In this document: piece after piece, positions 39,801-54,800 of the stretch | Numbering within the stretch: position 1 is the stretch's first letter | How the letters are laid out: the number at the start of each line of letters is the position of its first letter | Source: Bubalus kerabau | Taxonomy: Eukaryota > Chordata > Mammalia > Artiodactyla > Bovidae | Assembly: GCF_029407905.1 (NCBI RefSeq) | Contig: NC_073628.1 | Location: forward strand, 46,459,501-46,523,500 | Direction of reading: 5' to 3' | DNA length: 64,000 nucleotides | Notes under the pieces: model-generated | The model's database searches: none | What the model was told of the DNA's origin: nothing | The model's input: only the letters and a program-made list of their open reading frames with translations | Made by a program: the position numbers and the translations under genes

Positions 39801-42800
39801 ATCCAGCAAGAAAATATTCAAACTTTTTTTCAAAAGTCTGAAACAACATATTCATGTTAAAAAATCTTGTCACATGAGAACTAAATTGTACTTGAACTTT
39901 TACAGCCACTTAATGTCAATTGTGGAAATAATTTTTGCTTTCTGAGAATGTGCTGGTAGCTAAATAAATCCACTAGAAACTGTACATCATAATAAGATAC
40001 CAGGTTTCAGTTTTTTCAGGTTAGCTGCTAAAGCTATTCATATTTAAATACTCCTTCAGCTTGTACTGTCTTCCTCATATCATAATGGCCTACTTTAAAT
40101 CATGCTAAGAGTGAGATGGAAAAATCTCACCACAGAATATTTATGAGGCTTCTTGCAAAGTAATTTTACCTGCATGCATTATCGGCTGTGGGTAATAGCA
40201 GCATTGCTGGTAAAGTAAATATATGCAAAAATAACATTAATTACATTAACTTCTAGTCATGATATAAATATTTACTTATCTCCTATTACCTTTAAATTAT
40301 GAGAAGCCATGTGTACTTATATTTTCTTTGAAGTTTACCAAGAAAAAAATGGTGTTCCTGTAAAGGAAGTTTTATGCTGGTGTCAAGAAGAGCCAAAATA
40401 TCTTGATTTGCCTCTTTCATATTATTTTTTTCACTTAGTTTCATGTTTTTTCACTTTTTTTTTATAGTCAGGACACAGAAAATTGCTTGTTTTTGAGGTT
40501 CAGAATCTACTTCTATCAAAAAAAATCTTGCTACTCTTTGGCAGTGTTTTAAAATTGAAAACAATGTTTTAAAGTTTTGACCAGTAGGTGGTACCGTAAC
40601 ACAGAAGAACTTAGCTTCTAGGCTTAATGTGTGATTAAGAAATCAACTTTTCCGCTCACCATATTAAGAATGTGGACAGTTTCATCTCAAATTTTAGTCT
40701 TAAAAATGTTTTGCTTGTTATTTCTTGCCAAATTCTTTCAAACGTTGAAAATCTGGAAAGTCTTATATGTCAAATTTGGTGTGAAATTGGGCCAACTTCA
40801 TTCACACACCATACAGTAAATGTATATGTGCATTTTTTTTTAAGAAGGGAGTTATGACTATATGTTTATTAATTTATTTAACTTTATTTATTTATTATAG
40901 GAAAATTCCAGACTCCTTCAGGAGCGTGGTGTGGCCTATATCAATGCTGATTCTTCTATAGAAGGTGAATATCATCAGTTTCATAGGAAAATACATATGA
41001 TCTTGGTAGTAGCAGCAGTTTAGTTCATAAATCATGCACTGACAAGGAATAGAAATCCAGGGACAGGTGGTGAGGGAATCTCCTGCTGGTTTGTTGTGCT
41101 CACGGCAGCTGTGAGCTCTAGGATGCTAATTTGGACTCTATTTTGATTTGCTTGTTTCATCTGGCAGATACCATATCTATGGTAGGAATTCAGTGATTGT
41201 TAAATGAATAAATCAGTTATGGAACTAGAGATTTCTGTAATTTTAGAGTGGGGTATCAAAAAGCTATGATTTATGTTTAACTCCTGTCATTATCTATCAT
41301 GCATACAAATTTTGAGGACAGATACTGGCTTCCAAGATTTCATCTTTCACCAAGATTTTTTTCTTCTAGATTTTTTTTCTTCTAGATTTTTTTTCTTCAA
41401 TTCAAATACTTACTAAGCACCCCTCTATGCAATGAACTTTCCAAGATTTCAAAAGAATTAGGGGTTGATATAGAACAATCTAATACTCGAGAGTTTAAGA
41501 TTTAGTATGTGCTGTGCTGTGCTTAGTCGCTGAGTCATGTCAAACTGTTTGCGACTCCATGGACTGCAGCCTGCCAGGCTCCTTTGTCCATGGGAATTCT
41601 CCAGGTAAGAATACTGGAGTGGTTTGTCATGCCCTCATGCAGGGGATCTTCCCAACCTAGGGATCGAACCTAAGTCTCCTGCTTTGCAGGCGGATTTTTT
41701 GCCATCTGAGTCACTAGAGAAGCCCAAAATTTAGTATAGATGATAAATCAGTCTAGGATTCTGATATATGCAGGTACTCTCAGAAAGATATTATTGTACT
41801 GATCTTGGAATTCAGAGGACAGAATGATAGCAAGTTCAGGAAAGGCTTGAGAAATGAGATAAGCATTGAAGACAGGACTTTTGAATGGGTTTGTTTTGAT
41901 AAACAGAGATTCAAATGAAGAGACAACCTCAGGTCAACTTCCAAGAAACCCAAACAGTGCATTGTCACTCACTGCACCATGTGATGGTTTAGTTGCTAAG
42001 TTGTGTCCGACTCTTGCGACCCCATGGACTGGAGCCTGCCAGGCTCCTCTGTCCATGGGATTTTCCAGGCAAGAATACTAGAGTGGTTTGCTATTTCGTT
42101 CATCAGGGGATCTTCCCAACCCAGGGATCAAACCCAGAACTCCTGCACTGCAGTCAGATTCTTTAGCGACTGAGCTACCAGGGAAGCTGGTATGAATCAC
42201 ACTACACCATCAGATCAGATCAGATCAGTCACTCAGTCGTGTCCGACTCTTTGCGACCCCATGAATCTCAGCACTCCAGGCCTCCCTGTCCATCACCAAC
42301 TCCTGGAGTTCACTGAGACTCACGTCCATCGAGTCAGTGATGCCATCCAGCCATCTCATGCTCTGTCGTCCCCTTCTCCTGCTGCCCCCAATCCCTCCCA
42401 GCATCAGAGTCTTTTCCAATGAGTCAATTCTTTGCATGAGGTGGCCAAAGTACTGGAGTTTCAGCTTTAGCATCATTCCTTCCAAAGAAATCCCAGGGCT
42501 GATCTCCTTCAGAATGGACTGGTTGGATCTCCTTGCAGTCCAAGGGGCTCTCAACAGTCTTCTCCGACACTAGTCCTACCCATCTTTCTGTTCCTTGACC
42601 ACATGTAACTTGTCAGCCACTGTGACTGCTGTTCTCTATACTCAGATTACTGTTCAACACACCATCTGTTTAATTCTTTTTTCCAGGAAAAAATATGTTT
42701 GTAATACTCATCACTGCCATTATTAAGTAATTATTTGTTTTAGAAACTGCCTCCCTTTCTAGACTATATTCTTCCACCAGGAACAGGTGGGATCATACTT

Positions 42801-45800
42801 CTTCATCCCTGGATTCTTAATGTCTCATTAAATAAATGTTATTTGCGTGGGTGCAACAAATGAATGAAGGGTGGACTATAGAATATTTTCTTCAGTTTAT
42901 TAGTAAGTCTGCCATGTCAAAAACAGTTGGGACATGGCATATGATGGAGGCACATTGGCATTTACATTTTCTTCTTTGTCCATGTATCTGAGCTGCGTTG
43001 TCTCCTAAGTTAGTGCATTTCGGTTATCTTCCTCTCCTTCCTCTGATTTTCCTTAGTTAGTGGCTCAGAGGTTGGGCTTATATCTGGCCCTTCTACTTCT
43101 TAATTATGTGACCTCAGGTTGTTGCTCTCTGTGTCTCAGTTTTCTCAGCTCTCAATAGGTTTATTAAGATCACATATCTCAAAGGTTCTTGTAAGGGTAG
43201 AAGTTAATAATTACAAAATTCCCAGAGTTGTCCCTTGCACAGGGTTAATGTTCAGAAATGTTAACTTGGATTATTATCATCCTCGTTTAAACACATATGA
43301 AGATGAAATACCTTGTCACACAGAATGAGTTTTCCAAACATATCTTCTTCAAAAGTAGAATAACATTTTATTGCTGTTCTTTTAAGATTTTAATGCATTT
43401 TTTTTTAATCTGTGGTTTTGCTGATCATGTCATTCTCTGACTTAATGTTGTTTTGTTGTTTCCCCATCCTTTTTAGGATCAAAAGCAAATAATACCTCTA
43501 TTAATCTGTGATTGGAACACAGCTTATCTCACTTTGTTTTGTATTTAAAATTTTATTAACTGTTCCTTTCTCAAATAATACAGTAAATCATGCATTGGCT
43601 TCCTAATGTTAAGATGCAGAATTTACGAAGAAAAAATTTCTACTGAAACCATTCTGAAATAACTCTCCAAAGACACTACTATCCTTAGTTTAGGGTGTTG
43701 ACATTCACATACAAAATTTAGCTCAAGTGCCAACAATGGCAAATGCTGTTAAACATAAACATTTACTTTAAATGTTTTAAAGTAAAGCTTTAAATATAAA
43801 CATTTATTTGACACAGTAATCCTGTGAGGGAAGTACTTTTATTATCTCTGTTGTATAGAACATTTGCTTTGGCAGAGTAGAAGGTGAAGATTTGGAAAGG
43901 TGAGAGGTGATTAGAGATTGTTTCATGTGTTGCACCAAGGGTCAAGATAAGGATGAATTTTATCCAGGGATGAATTGGAGAGTTTTGATCAGATTTGAAT
44001 CCTATTTATTTATTTTTGGCTGCACCTCAGGGCTCCTGGGATCTTAGTTTTTGGTCAGAGATCAAACCCGTGCCTCCTGCAGTGGAAATGCAGTGTCCTA
44101 ACCATTGGACTGCCACGGAAGTCCCCAGTCAGATTTTAAAAGGGTCATTCTGGCTAAGAAGTTAGGAATGGTCTTTGAATGGAAGAATAAAATAAAGTAA
44201 TGAAATAGAAAACAACCTTCTTCTTGTCTTTCAGGAAACTACACTCTGAGAGTTGATTGTACCCCACTTATGTACAGCTTGGTATATAACCTAACAAAGG
44301 AGGTAAAAATAATTACATGGAATTTTAAGTTCTACAAATGTTTTCCTGAGGTGGCATTATTGTGTTTATTATGTTGAACAACTGTTGTTTTATAACTTTT
44401 TTTTTTCCACATAGCAAAGATCCACTCCTAGAAATGTCTTACAAATGGTGGATGCTATCCTGTTTTGCCCCACATCAGTCTGAGGCAGTCTATGGGGAGC
44501 ATTGAGTATGCCATATCTATTTGAAATGAAAAAACAGAGCTCAAAAAGCATTAGCCATTGAAGTCATACAACTTGTTCAGTACCTGCACCATGACTGAGT
44601 CCTGTGGTTTAACTTCTTAGTTTTAAAACTGATTTTTACTCTTTAATATGATACCAATTAATTCAGGACTCAGGAAAAGTTGATATTTCTAACTTGTTGA
44701 GAAAGAGTAAGTAAATCACCACATGCAGAGTCCTGGGACAGAGACTGGAGCACATGGGTTGAATGTACTCAGTTCATGATTTCGTGCTGTGGCTTTCAGT
44801 CCACTGAGCTAAAGTTGCCTTATTCCTTCTGACGGCAGCACAAGATACTGAACCTGGTGGTGTCTGAATTTCTGCAGGACTGACAGGCAGCTCTTCATTT
44901 TAGTTCTCCTGCCCCATAAAGCCTCTGGTCCTAGAGTTAGTCATAATGAATGAGCTTTTGCATGGCAGATTTTTGTTTTTACTGCTATTTGCCTCCTTGG
45001 AACAGAAAAAGGATTAAAAAAAAAAAAAACAAACAAACTTGCCTATTTAACAGAGGGCTAACAGAATTACCAACTGAAATGTATTTACTAAGAAAAATAT
45101 TTGTTTACCTTAAGTAGGGATTTTAAATAGACCCTAAGCATATGGTTAAGCTTTGGCTTAACAAGCATGGCATTTAATTTATTGGCATCTTCAGTAGGAG
45201 TGGAAAAGTTTAATTTGGCACTAATCTATTCGTATGTTACTTAAGAGTTCCTTCAGGATCTGCAGTTTTTAATCAATTCCTGTGATGTGTTTACAAAATT
45301 AAATATTTGAAACATTGCATCTCAGAGAATTCCCACCATTTATGGAATTTAAAGTCAATGCTAAGGAAGCTTGGCAGTTATATTTACTTACCAGGTAGAT
45401 TGGTGGTTCTCTGTGACAAATGCAAAAACACTACTTCTAGGTTAGGTATGAAATTATGTGATACTTGGTAATTTTGGATTTTTAAAAATTATGTTTTGTT
45501 TATTTTGAGAAGATGATTTGCAGCATTTCAAATTTTAGTGATAAACTAAGCAATCTAGTAATATATTTCTACATTATTCAAAAATTCATATATCCTAAAA
45601 TAAATGGAATGTTTCTGCCATTTGTAGCAAAAAGTTTGGGGTAAATTTATAAGCTTGAATGAAGTTATTTTGTTGCTTTACATACTGACATTTTACCTCA
45701 TGCTTATGTAAATTTAATTGTGTTCCCATTGACCATTGCACATCCCTGTGTTATAGCACCTAGCACATGAAATCCACACTTTTATTTACAGTTCCTACTA

Positions 45801-48800
45801 GTAGATGATATGTAATGTGTGTTATTATACTTTGTATTGCTAGCATCTACAAAAAGTCTTCCACAGCATAAGTAGTCTAAATTTTTTTGAGTTGAATCTG
45901 TTAAAAAAAATATAGGACTTTTATTAAATATAAAATGAATATTTTTTATACCATATACTAGTCAATTACCAATAATAATGCAATATTAATTGCAATTTAG
46001 TGTGCTAAATGTTTTGGCATAACATTTAGTGCTCTGAAACTCACATTCAGTAGTAGGGCATATTTTACTCCCTTAGTTTTCTTATCTGTAAAATCTAAAA
46101 ATTCGTTAAAAGCCCTGTGTTTAACATAAATACAATATACACTCAACTAAGTAAAATATTAGTGCATTTATTTTCTTATGTATTATTAATGACTTTGACA
46201 ACCTTGTTGGCACAAAACAATATTAAAACAAAACAAAAATCTTCCCTTAACCAGCTTGTTCCTTTTCATTTTTTTTAAGAGGAGAAGGAATGGATCATTG
46301 AAAGTAGCCTCCTTTAATTCAGAAGAATAGATTGAAAAAAATCTTATATTATGACCATTCATCTGAATTTAATGGCTTGGTAATAATTTGGTGTACCCTT
46401 TCTTTCCATACACTCCATGTATTTTTTTTATAATAGGTGTATTATATATAGTAACATTTTCCCATATCATCAGAAACTCAGTGCTGTAATTCTTAATGAC
46501 TGCTAATGTATGAATTACTTCTCATATTTTACTTAATATAATTTAACTACTCATTCCCTGGTTAATAGGTATTTAAATTTTGAAACATCTGATTTATAAG
46601 TATACTCTCTTTTTCCCCCCATTTAACTCATGTAGCTCCAAAGTCCTGATGAAGGTTTTGAAGGCAAGTCTCTTTTTGAGAGCTGGAATGAAAAAAGTCC
46701 TTCCCCTGAATTCAGTGACTTGCCAAGGTAAACAAACAGAACTCTGTATGGAATTTAGTAAGGAATTGTGTGAAAAATAAAGGATAGCTTCTTTTAATAA
46801 ATAATAAAAGTTTAAAATTCTCTAACATCTGATAAAGATTAAGCAATGCTTAGGTTCACAAATAAAATTGTTACCTGAAAACTGGGTTTGCCTCTCAAGG
46901 GGTGTAGAGCCAAAAGACACAACCAAATCAAAGAACTGGAGATGGAAGGATGAATTACTTGCAGCAAGTTTGGAAAACATTGGGTACGCTTAGTCAGTCC
47001 TCTATGACTCTTTGTGACCCACTGTGGGGGTGTAGCCCACCAGGCTTCTTTATCCATGGGATTTCCCAGGCAAGAATATTAGAGTGGGTTGCTGTTTCCT
47101 TCTCCAGGGGATATTCCCAACCCAGGGATCAAATCTGCATCTCCTGTGTCTCCTGCATTGCAGGCAGATTCTTTACTCGCTGAGCCATCATGGTAGCCTC
47201 AAAAACACTGGGGATCTTTCCCAAAGCAGTATCTCCCTGAACAGTAAAATCATAGATGTTTTAAGCTAAGAGTACATGCATATTCATAAAGGGGCTTCAG
47301 CAGAGTATAATTCATAATAAAATTGGGACAAAATTTGAAAAAGTCCAAACTTTAGTAGACTGAGTTCAGAAAATGTTAACATCATCATTCCCAGCTGATC
47401 TGGTGGTTCAGCACACATAGGGGTTTATGTTCTGCAGAGCAGCTCAAAAATGTTCTTTAGGCTAATATTTACCATTGTAACTGAACTGAAAGTCTTTACA
47501 ACAGGCTTATTATCTTTGCTGTTGTTACTTCTCTTGCCCAGGTCATTTGTTCCTAAATTTTCTTGTTGCCTTAAAATCATTTATTACTGAGACCTGTTCA
47601 GGAATAAGCATTGTGGCCAGGGCTTTATCACAAAATGGCTTAGATCAAAAGTGAGTTGTCTTATGTCAAGAAAGCCAAACCTAGTTCTCTTGTTCTAGGG
47701 GCCCCCTACCCTGTCTGCTTACAAAGTATTGATATGTGTTTTGAAATTAAATCTTAGGCCATCAAAATGTGGTTTTCTTTTGAATAGATTATGCACATGG
47801 TGCCTAAGTCTGTCCTCTTGCTGCTTAATAAATTTCCTTTTTTCTGAACATCATGCAATATTTTGGTTACTCTGAGAAGAATATAAGCATCATATCAGGT
47901 TTAGCCATATCTTCACAAGCAAGGGATGAGGAATAAATATTTCAGTAGTTTGAGATTAAGATAACGGTATGAATAATTTAAATTTTCAAGGATAGAATTT
48001 ATAAAAAGAATACATGTGAATCAGTTCTAATGAGGTGGATGAAACTGGAGCCTATTATACAGAGTGAAGCCAGAAAGAAAAACACCAATACAGAATACTA
48101 ACACATATATACGGAATTTAGAAAGATGGTAACAATAACCCTGTATACGAGACAGCAAAAGAGACACTGATGTAAAGAACAGTCTTTTGGACTCTGGGAG
48201 AGGGAGAGGGTGGAATGATTTGGGAGAATGGCATTGAAACATGTATAATATCATATATTAAACAAGTTGCCAGTCCAGGTTTGATACACGATACTGGATG
48301 CTTGGGGCTCGTGCACTGGGACGACCCAGAGGGATGGTACTGGGAGGGAGGAGGGAGGAGGGTTCAGGATGGGGAACACGTGTATACCTGTGGCGGATTC
48401 ATGTTGATATATGGTAAAACCAATACAATATTGTAAAGTTAAAAAATAAAAAAAGAAAAATAAATAAAATTTTAAGGATAGGATTTAAATCTGAGTTATC
48501 TGAAAATTTTCTGATTCTTTTAACTGTATCATGTACAACAAATGAAGATAATAAAATAAATCAGTGAAGGAAAATACTTTCCAACTTCAAGAATTTTTAA
48601 TAGTGCAATACAATTCTTCTTGATTCTCTTAAAGAGCTCCTAAAATCCCTGGAATTTTCTAAGAGGTGAGAGGGGCAAATGTATCTTTTGTTTTGTTAAT
48701 GAGGTAACATAGACCCACACTTAAAGTGGGGACTGGTTGCCAGGAGAACCAGTCGAGTGATTTGAGGGTTGTAACTCTCAATCTTGCCCTCAACATCCCT

Positions 48801-51800
48801 GGAAGGGAGGCAGCCTGAGGTTGACTCAATCATTGGTGTCCAATAACTTAACTGATCATGACCATGTACTGAGGTTTTCATAAAACCTCAAAACTATAGA
48901 GTTTGGGGGAGCTTCCTGGCTGGTGAACATGTGGAGATGCTGGAAGAGTGGTGAGCCTGGACAGGGTTGGGAGTTCTGACCCATTTCCCGTACCTCATCC
49001 TATGCATCTCTTGTATCTGGCTGTTCTGAGTTACAATTTTCCACAATAAATTGGTGATCTAGTAAGTAAATGCTTCTCTTGGTTCTATGAGCTGCTCTAG
49101 CCAATCCAAGGAGGTGTTTGTGGGACCCTCCTCTCTGTAGTGGTTGGTCAGAAGCACAGGATTCTGAGTTGGGGGTGGGACAGTCTCTGGTGGCAAGCCC
49201 TTCATGTCTGGGACCTGACTCCAGGTGGGCAGTGTCAGAACTGAGTTGAATTGTAGAACACCCAGGTGGTGTCCTGGAGAACTGTGTGCTGTCGGTGTGG
49301 GAAACCCTCCCCTCCCCACATAAACAGGTTGGAATTGGGTCCAGAAACTCAAAAGAACAATGATAACCCCTCCCCAAAATAGTCTTCTGGGAAGTAGATA
49401 TTTTGTGATAAAAAATGACATTCCCTGTTTTTTTTTTTTTTTTTTTTTGCTGCTTCTCTAAAGGCAATATATCTAAAAATTGTATTTATAGTATTGAGTG
49501 GAGATTTAGTTTAATTCATTTTGATCTGTAGTCAATGAAGAAGTTATTCAAATAATCCTGTATTTTATCTCTAAAAGGATTAGCAAATTAGGATCTGGAA
49601 ATGATTTTGAAGTGTTCTTCCAAAGACTTGGAATTGCTTCAGGCAGAGCAAGGTATACTAAAGATTGGGTAAGTCTATTAATAAGTTCTTCAGGATTAAT
49701 TATGAATATATTTTAGCTAAACAAATAATTCTGGATCAAAAAAAAATGACTTAACCACCATGCTCGCTACATCCCTGATTTTGTTCAGCAACTTAGAATT
49801 CTTCCCATTTTTAATTGGTTTCTTCTGATGTCTGTTTGCTCAGATCGGTAAAGCGTCTGCCTGCAATGCGGGAGACCGGGGTTCGATCCCTGGGTCGGGA
49901 AGATCCCCTGGAGAAGGAAATGGCAACCCACTCTTAGTACTCTTGCCTAGAAAATTCCATGGATGGAGGAGCCTGGTGGGCTACAGTCCATGGGGTCGCA
50001 AAGAGTCGGACAGGACTGAGCGACTTCACTCACTCACTTCACTCAATCATATACTTCGGCTGTTTCTTTCTTTTTCAGTTTTAGGTATTATCCATTTACT
50101 TCTTTCTAGGGAAGCTAGGCATTCAGTTCTCTTATATCACATCCTCTCCCAACCCCCAAATATTACCTTCATGGCATTGTTTTCAATATCATATTTGTGC
50201 TATGCTTGTTGATTAGAAGGCATTTTTTTCCCCTCCATGTACCTACAAACTTCTAGTATATTCAAACTCATCAAGTGATCTGGCAGAGTTCATTTTCCCT
50301 GTTGGGGCTCTTCTGCTCCTCTGGGTTCTCTGGTTATTCTTTCTGCCTGTGGCACAGTTCTTGCCTAAATTTTAAAAGAAAGCTGAGAACATCTTCATTT
50401 CACTTATACTTTTGATTTTCTGTTTCCCAGATTTTATGTCTTCCTTTTTCTTACTTACTCACCTCTTTTTTTTTTTTTCTTGGATCACACCTTTCAGGCA
50501 CTTCTTGAAAAGAGTGAACAAAAGCTAAATACCTTGCATGCTTGTTACACTACACAGAATTCTTCAATAATTTGGGAAGAAAAATTTTGTTGCAAATTCT
50601 ATACCCTTAGAATTTTGATCTTATTGCTTTATTGTCTCCCAGCCTGTTGAGAGATGTTATTTGTTCCCTGATCTGTTGTTTCTTGCTTTTTATTTTTAAA
50701 GGAAAATTTTAGTATCTACTCGTTATGACTGTGTTGCCCTTGGTGAACAAATGCGCATTATGTCATATTTTAATATGGTGAACTGGGCACAAGTTATACC
50801 CTTTGTTGTGGAAACCTATGGATTGTAGTTGGAGGAAATGTTTTCTCTTTGATTATTCCCTCTTTTCTCTTTCTCAACTCTTATGAATTTGTTTAGCCTC
50901 TGGGGGATTCTTTTCCAATACCTTTATCTGTTCTCCTGCATTCCTATCTGTGTCTTTTTTTTACACTCTGCAATGTTTTCTTCAACTATGCCATTCATTT
51001 ATTTATTTTTTAATTAAGTTTCCCTCCATTCCCTGTAGTACCTCCTTACTCTGAGATGATTTTATTCTAGTTTGCAGGCTGGATCTATAACTTTCAAGTT
51101 AAAAGCTGTCTTCAAATGCCTGGCCATCTTTGGCTATCTCTCTTGTATGGGAGTGAGACTAGAGAAAGCTCATATGTGGGGTGGTGCATGTTGAAGGGGA
51201 AGCTTCACAAGAGAGGGACTGGGAGTGCCTGTCTAGTTGCTTCGGTGGGAGACAGCTAACACTGAGGATCTGTAGTCTTTTGTCTTGGGTTGGTTATTCT
51301 GCCCAGACAGAAAATCTCTCACCACTGGGGTTGGTATTGAGGGTAGACGTAAATATCATCTACATTTTCTTATGAGAAAACTGCAGCAAGAAAGGTTAGT
51401 AATTCTGGGGTTAATAAACTGCCAGAGTTATTTGGGGTAATAAGTTCTGAAGCCTGGATTCAGACTCTGGCAGGCTAATTCCAGAGTCCCACTCTCAATA
51501 CACCTCTATATAAAGTGTTCTATTATATCACTTAAAAAAAAGGCAAGCATGTTTAAAAAGTGGGCAAAAGGCATAAATCAGCAACTCAGAATTTGAAAAG
51601 TTGTTCCCTCTTGCCTTTTGTGTATGTTCTTGTATTCTTATAACCGTCTAAGCATTACTTCTCTCTTTAGTGAGATTTCAGATCTACTACTGAACCCTCA
51701 CTGTTTAGACTCTCACTCATCAGCACACTGCTTGTCAGAAAATTACTCTTTCAAGGAATTTCAGTCAGTAAACAATTTGCACCATTGCCCTATATAATAT

Positions 51801-54800
51801 ATCATGCTTATTTTCTTGCCTCTAACAATTCTCTGTGTTCTTAAATTATTTTTACACACATGCAGCATTATCTTGTCTTTATTTGAGGAAGATTTTTACA
51901 TCTCCTGTTTTCTTAAAGGCAAGAGTGTTAGGTTTCCTCCAAGATCATTTTTACAGTATTATTTATGTTATGTACACATACTTTTTTACTAGTGAAAACC
52001 TGGGGCAGATTTTAATAATATAATAATAAACATTTAATAAGTGGCTTATTGAAGTACTTAGATACTTCCTTTATTCATTACTGACAAAAACAGTCTTACT
52101 AATAGTAACTGTGATACTATGTATTTTATATAAGTTATCTTACAAGGGATACATTTTGGATTTTTTTTTTTTTGTAGGAAACAAGCACATTCAGCAGCTA
52201 TCCACTGTATCATAGTATCTATGAAACGTATGAATTAGTGGAAAAATTTTACGATCCAGCATTTAAGTATCACCTCACTGTGGCCCAGGTTCGAGGTGGA
52301 ATCATCTTCGAAATAGCCAATTCCATAGTGCTGCCCTTCGACTGTCGAGATTATGCTGTTGTTTTAAGAAAGTATGCTGATAAAATCTACAATATTTCAA
52401 TGAAGTATCCACAAGAAATGAAAACATACAGTGTGTCATTTGGTATGCTACCTTTGCTCTTTCAAAACTCTCCATCTGTAATCTCTAAAATGTAATGACT
52501 TACCTTAGGTCCATTTGTTATTTATTGCTATTCCACATGATCAAATATTTTATGCATATAAATGTTTTCTCTGTCTCACTGATGCCCATCTTGCAATATA
52601 CAAAATATACTTACCTTGTTAAATACAAAAAGGAACAGCTTCCTGTATGGTTCCCCTTGTTTAAACTATAAAGCAATGCCGTTTCATTAGCTTCTCTAAT
52701 TTCTCTTTTAGATTCACTCTTTTCTGCAGTGAAGAATTTTACAGAGATTGCTTCTGATTTCAGTGAGAGACTGCAAGACTTGGATAAAAACAAGTATGTT
52801 CTGCATATATACAGAGAGACAGATAGATATGCTATGCATTCACTGTATATAATGAAAAAGAAATACTAGTTGATGTCTTACTGTTGAACTATCTTTGGAA
52901 AGTGTTTTTCTGCTTTCTTTCTATTCTAACACACCCTACACAGGGCTGCCATATCTCTTAAAGCTATATTTTTGACATTCAGGTTACATATGTGCTGTTG
53001 AGAATGCTGGTACCTCCATTACTATGAACTGAGTAGTAGTAACAAAATTTCCACCTTAACGTTGAAGAATCCTTCACCATATGTCCCCATAATTTTCTTG
53101 TTTTTTTTTTTCTTGTTGTTTAAATATCTGTACATCATATTTCAACCAAACTCTTCTTTTCCCAAAACACACCTTCTTCTTCCCTCTCCTTAATGTCATT
53201 ACTCCCACAAACACTTCATAATCTCCACTGCCACCTGGAAAAATTCTCTATATCCAGAATAGCACATAAGATAAAGCCATTTTTTTTTCCCAAAAAGTAA
53301 AATTTTGAGAGTGAATATCAATTAAATACATAATGATACAAATATCAAATTCTTGGGGGCTGATGCAAGAATACATGGAAAGAGAAAGTGCAGACAGATC
53401 AAAAGTTAGACCAGTGATATATACGGAAGTATTTGTAATGAAGGATACATTAAAATCAAATGAGAAAAGCATTCAATAATAATAATATTGTATAAGCTCT
53501 TTCAGGAACTGGTAAAAAAAAAAAAAGTGAATCCAAAATCTCACTTCACATTCTATGCAAAGATAAACAACAGGTATAGAAGAATTTTTTAATAAAAATT
53601 GAAATATCTTAGAAATGAGATTCAAAGTTTAGAAATGACAATGCAGTCAGATTTGTGAATATTAAAATGGTTAATAATATGAAAACTAATAATCCAAATG
53701 AAATATAAAAGATTGGAAAGTTTGGATGGTGGGTAATAAAGACCCAGAAAATATGAATAGGGGTAATACAGATATTATAAAAATTTCAAAATTATATTTT
53801 TATATTTCAAAAATATAAAAATATATTATAAAAATTTCAAAATTATATTTTTATATTTCAAAAATATAAAAAATTTTTGAAAACTGATAAGAGAATCGAA
53901 AAGACAAAGTGGGAAATATTGATACTGACAAGTGAATTAAAAAAATAACATATCATCTATACAGAAATAGAAAAAAAATTCAAATTTACTAGTAATTCCA
54001 AAACCACAAACGAAAATGTATTATTTTCATATGAAGTGAGTAGCAATTTAAAATTTGTTTGTGCAAATTGCTGCGGGCGGTACACTGAAGCTGATGCTCT
54101 TGGGCTTTATTTTTTCTGATAGCATTGAAATTGCTATTGCTTTAAGCTATTAAAAAACAAACATATATTGTTACAATTTCTAGAGCAATGACAGTGTTCT
54201 TACACTCTGCCATAGTATTTCTATTTCTTGAAATTTTTTCCTTCAGGAAGGGGTCTCAAGTTTGAGGGAATGAAATGGCTTCTCATAGAAAAATTCAAAT
54301 TATAATATCAAATAACTCAAAGCAGCCTTAATACCTATGAGGACAGAAGTTACTAAACAATCGGATGTCCACCAATTTAAACATTTTGTAAACATTAAAA
54401 TTGATAATTATGAAAGAAGTTTATTAAGATATAATAATATGTTAAGCAAACAAAAAGGTCATAAAATTGTTCATATACACTATTTTATTGAATACACAGA
54501 AAATATTATAAGAAAGCAATTAGTATAATAATCATGTTATCCTTGGGTGAATGTGAAGATTTTTTTCCCTATACTTTATAATTCTTTTCAAATTTTTATC
54601 TAAGTAAAAATAACCAATGATAAATAAATTTTAGAGTAATGTCAAACACTGTATAGTCGGGAAGATCCCCTGGAGTAGGAAGTGGCAACCCACTCCAGTC
54701 TATAAAGCTGATTTTCTGTCATTAAATAAATGATGTTTCTTCCTTGTGGGGGAACTGCCTGATGGCATAGCATGGTAATCTGGCACACTGGGCTTTCACT

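Noticed and set aside
49000..49467. 155-aa and 120-aa minus-strand frames
   Set aside because: They lie in an old LTR-like repeat in overlapping frames, with a lysine run from the poly-T tract. No recognisable protein.
52238..52495. 85-aa open frame starting MEKFYDPAFKYHL-like sequence
   Set aside because: This is the inside of FOLH1 exon 16 in the correct frame, extended to a stop in the intron. Not a separate gene.
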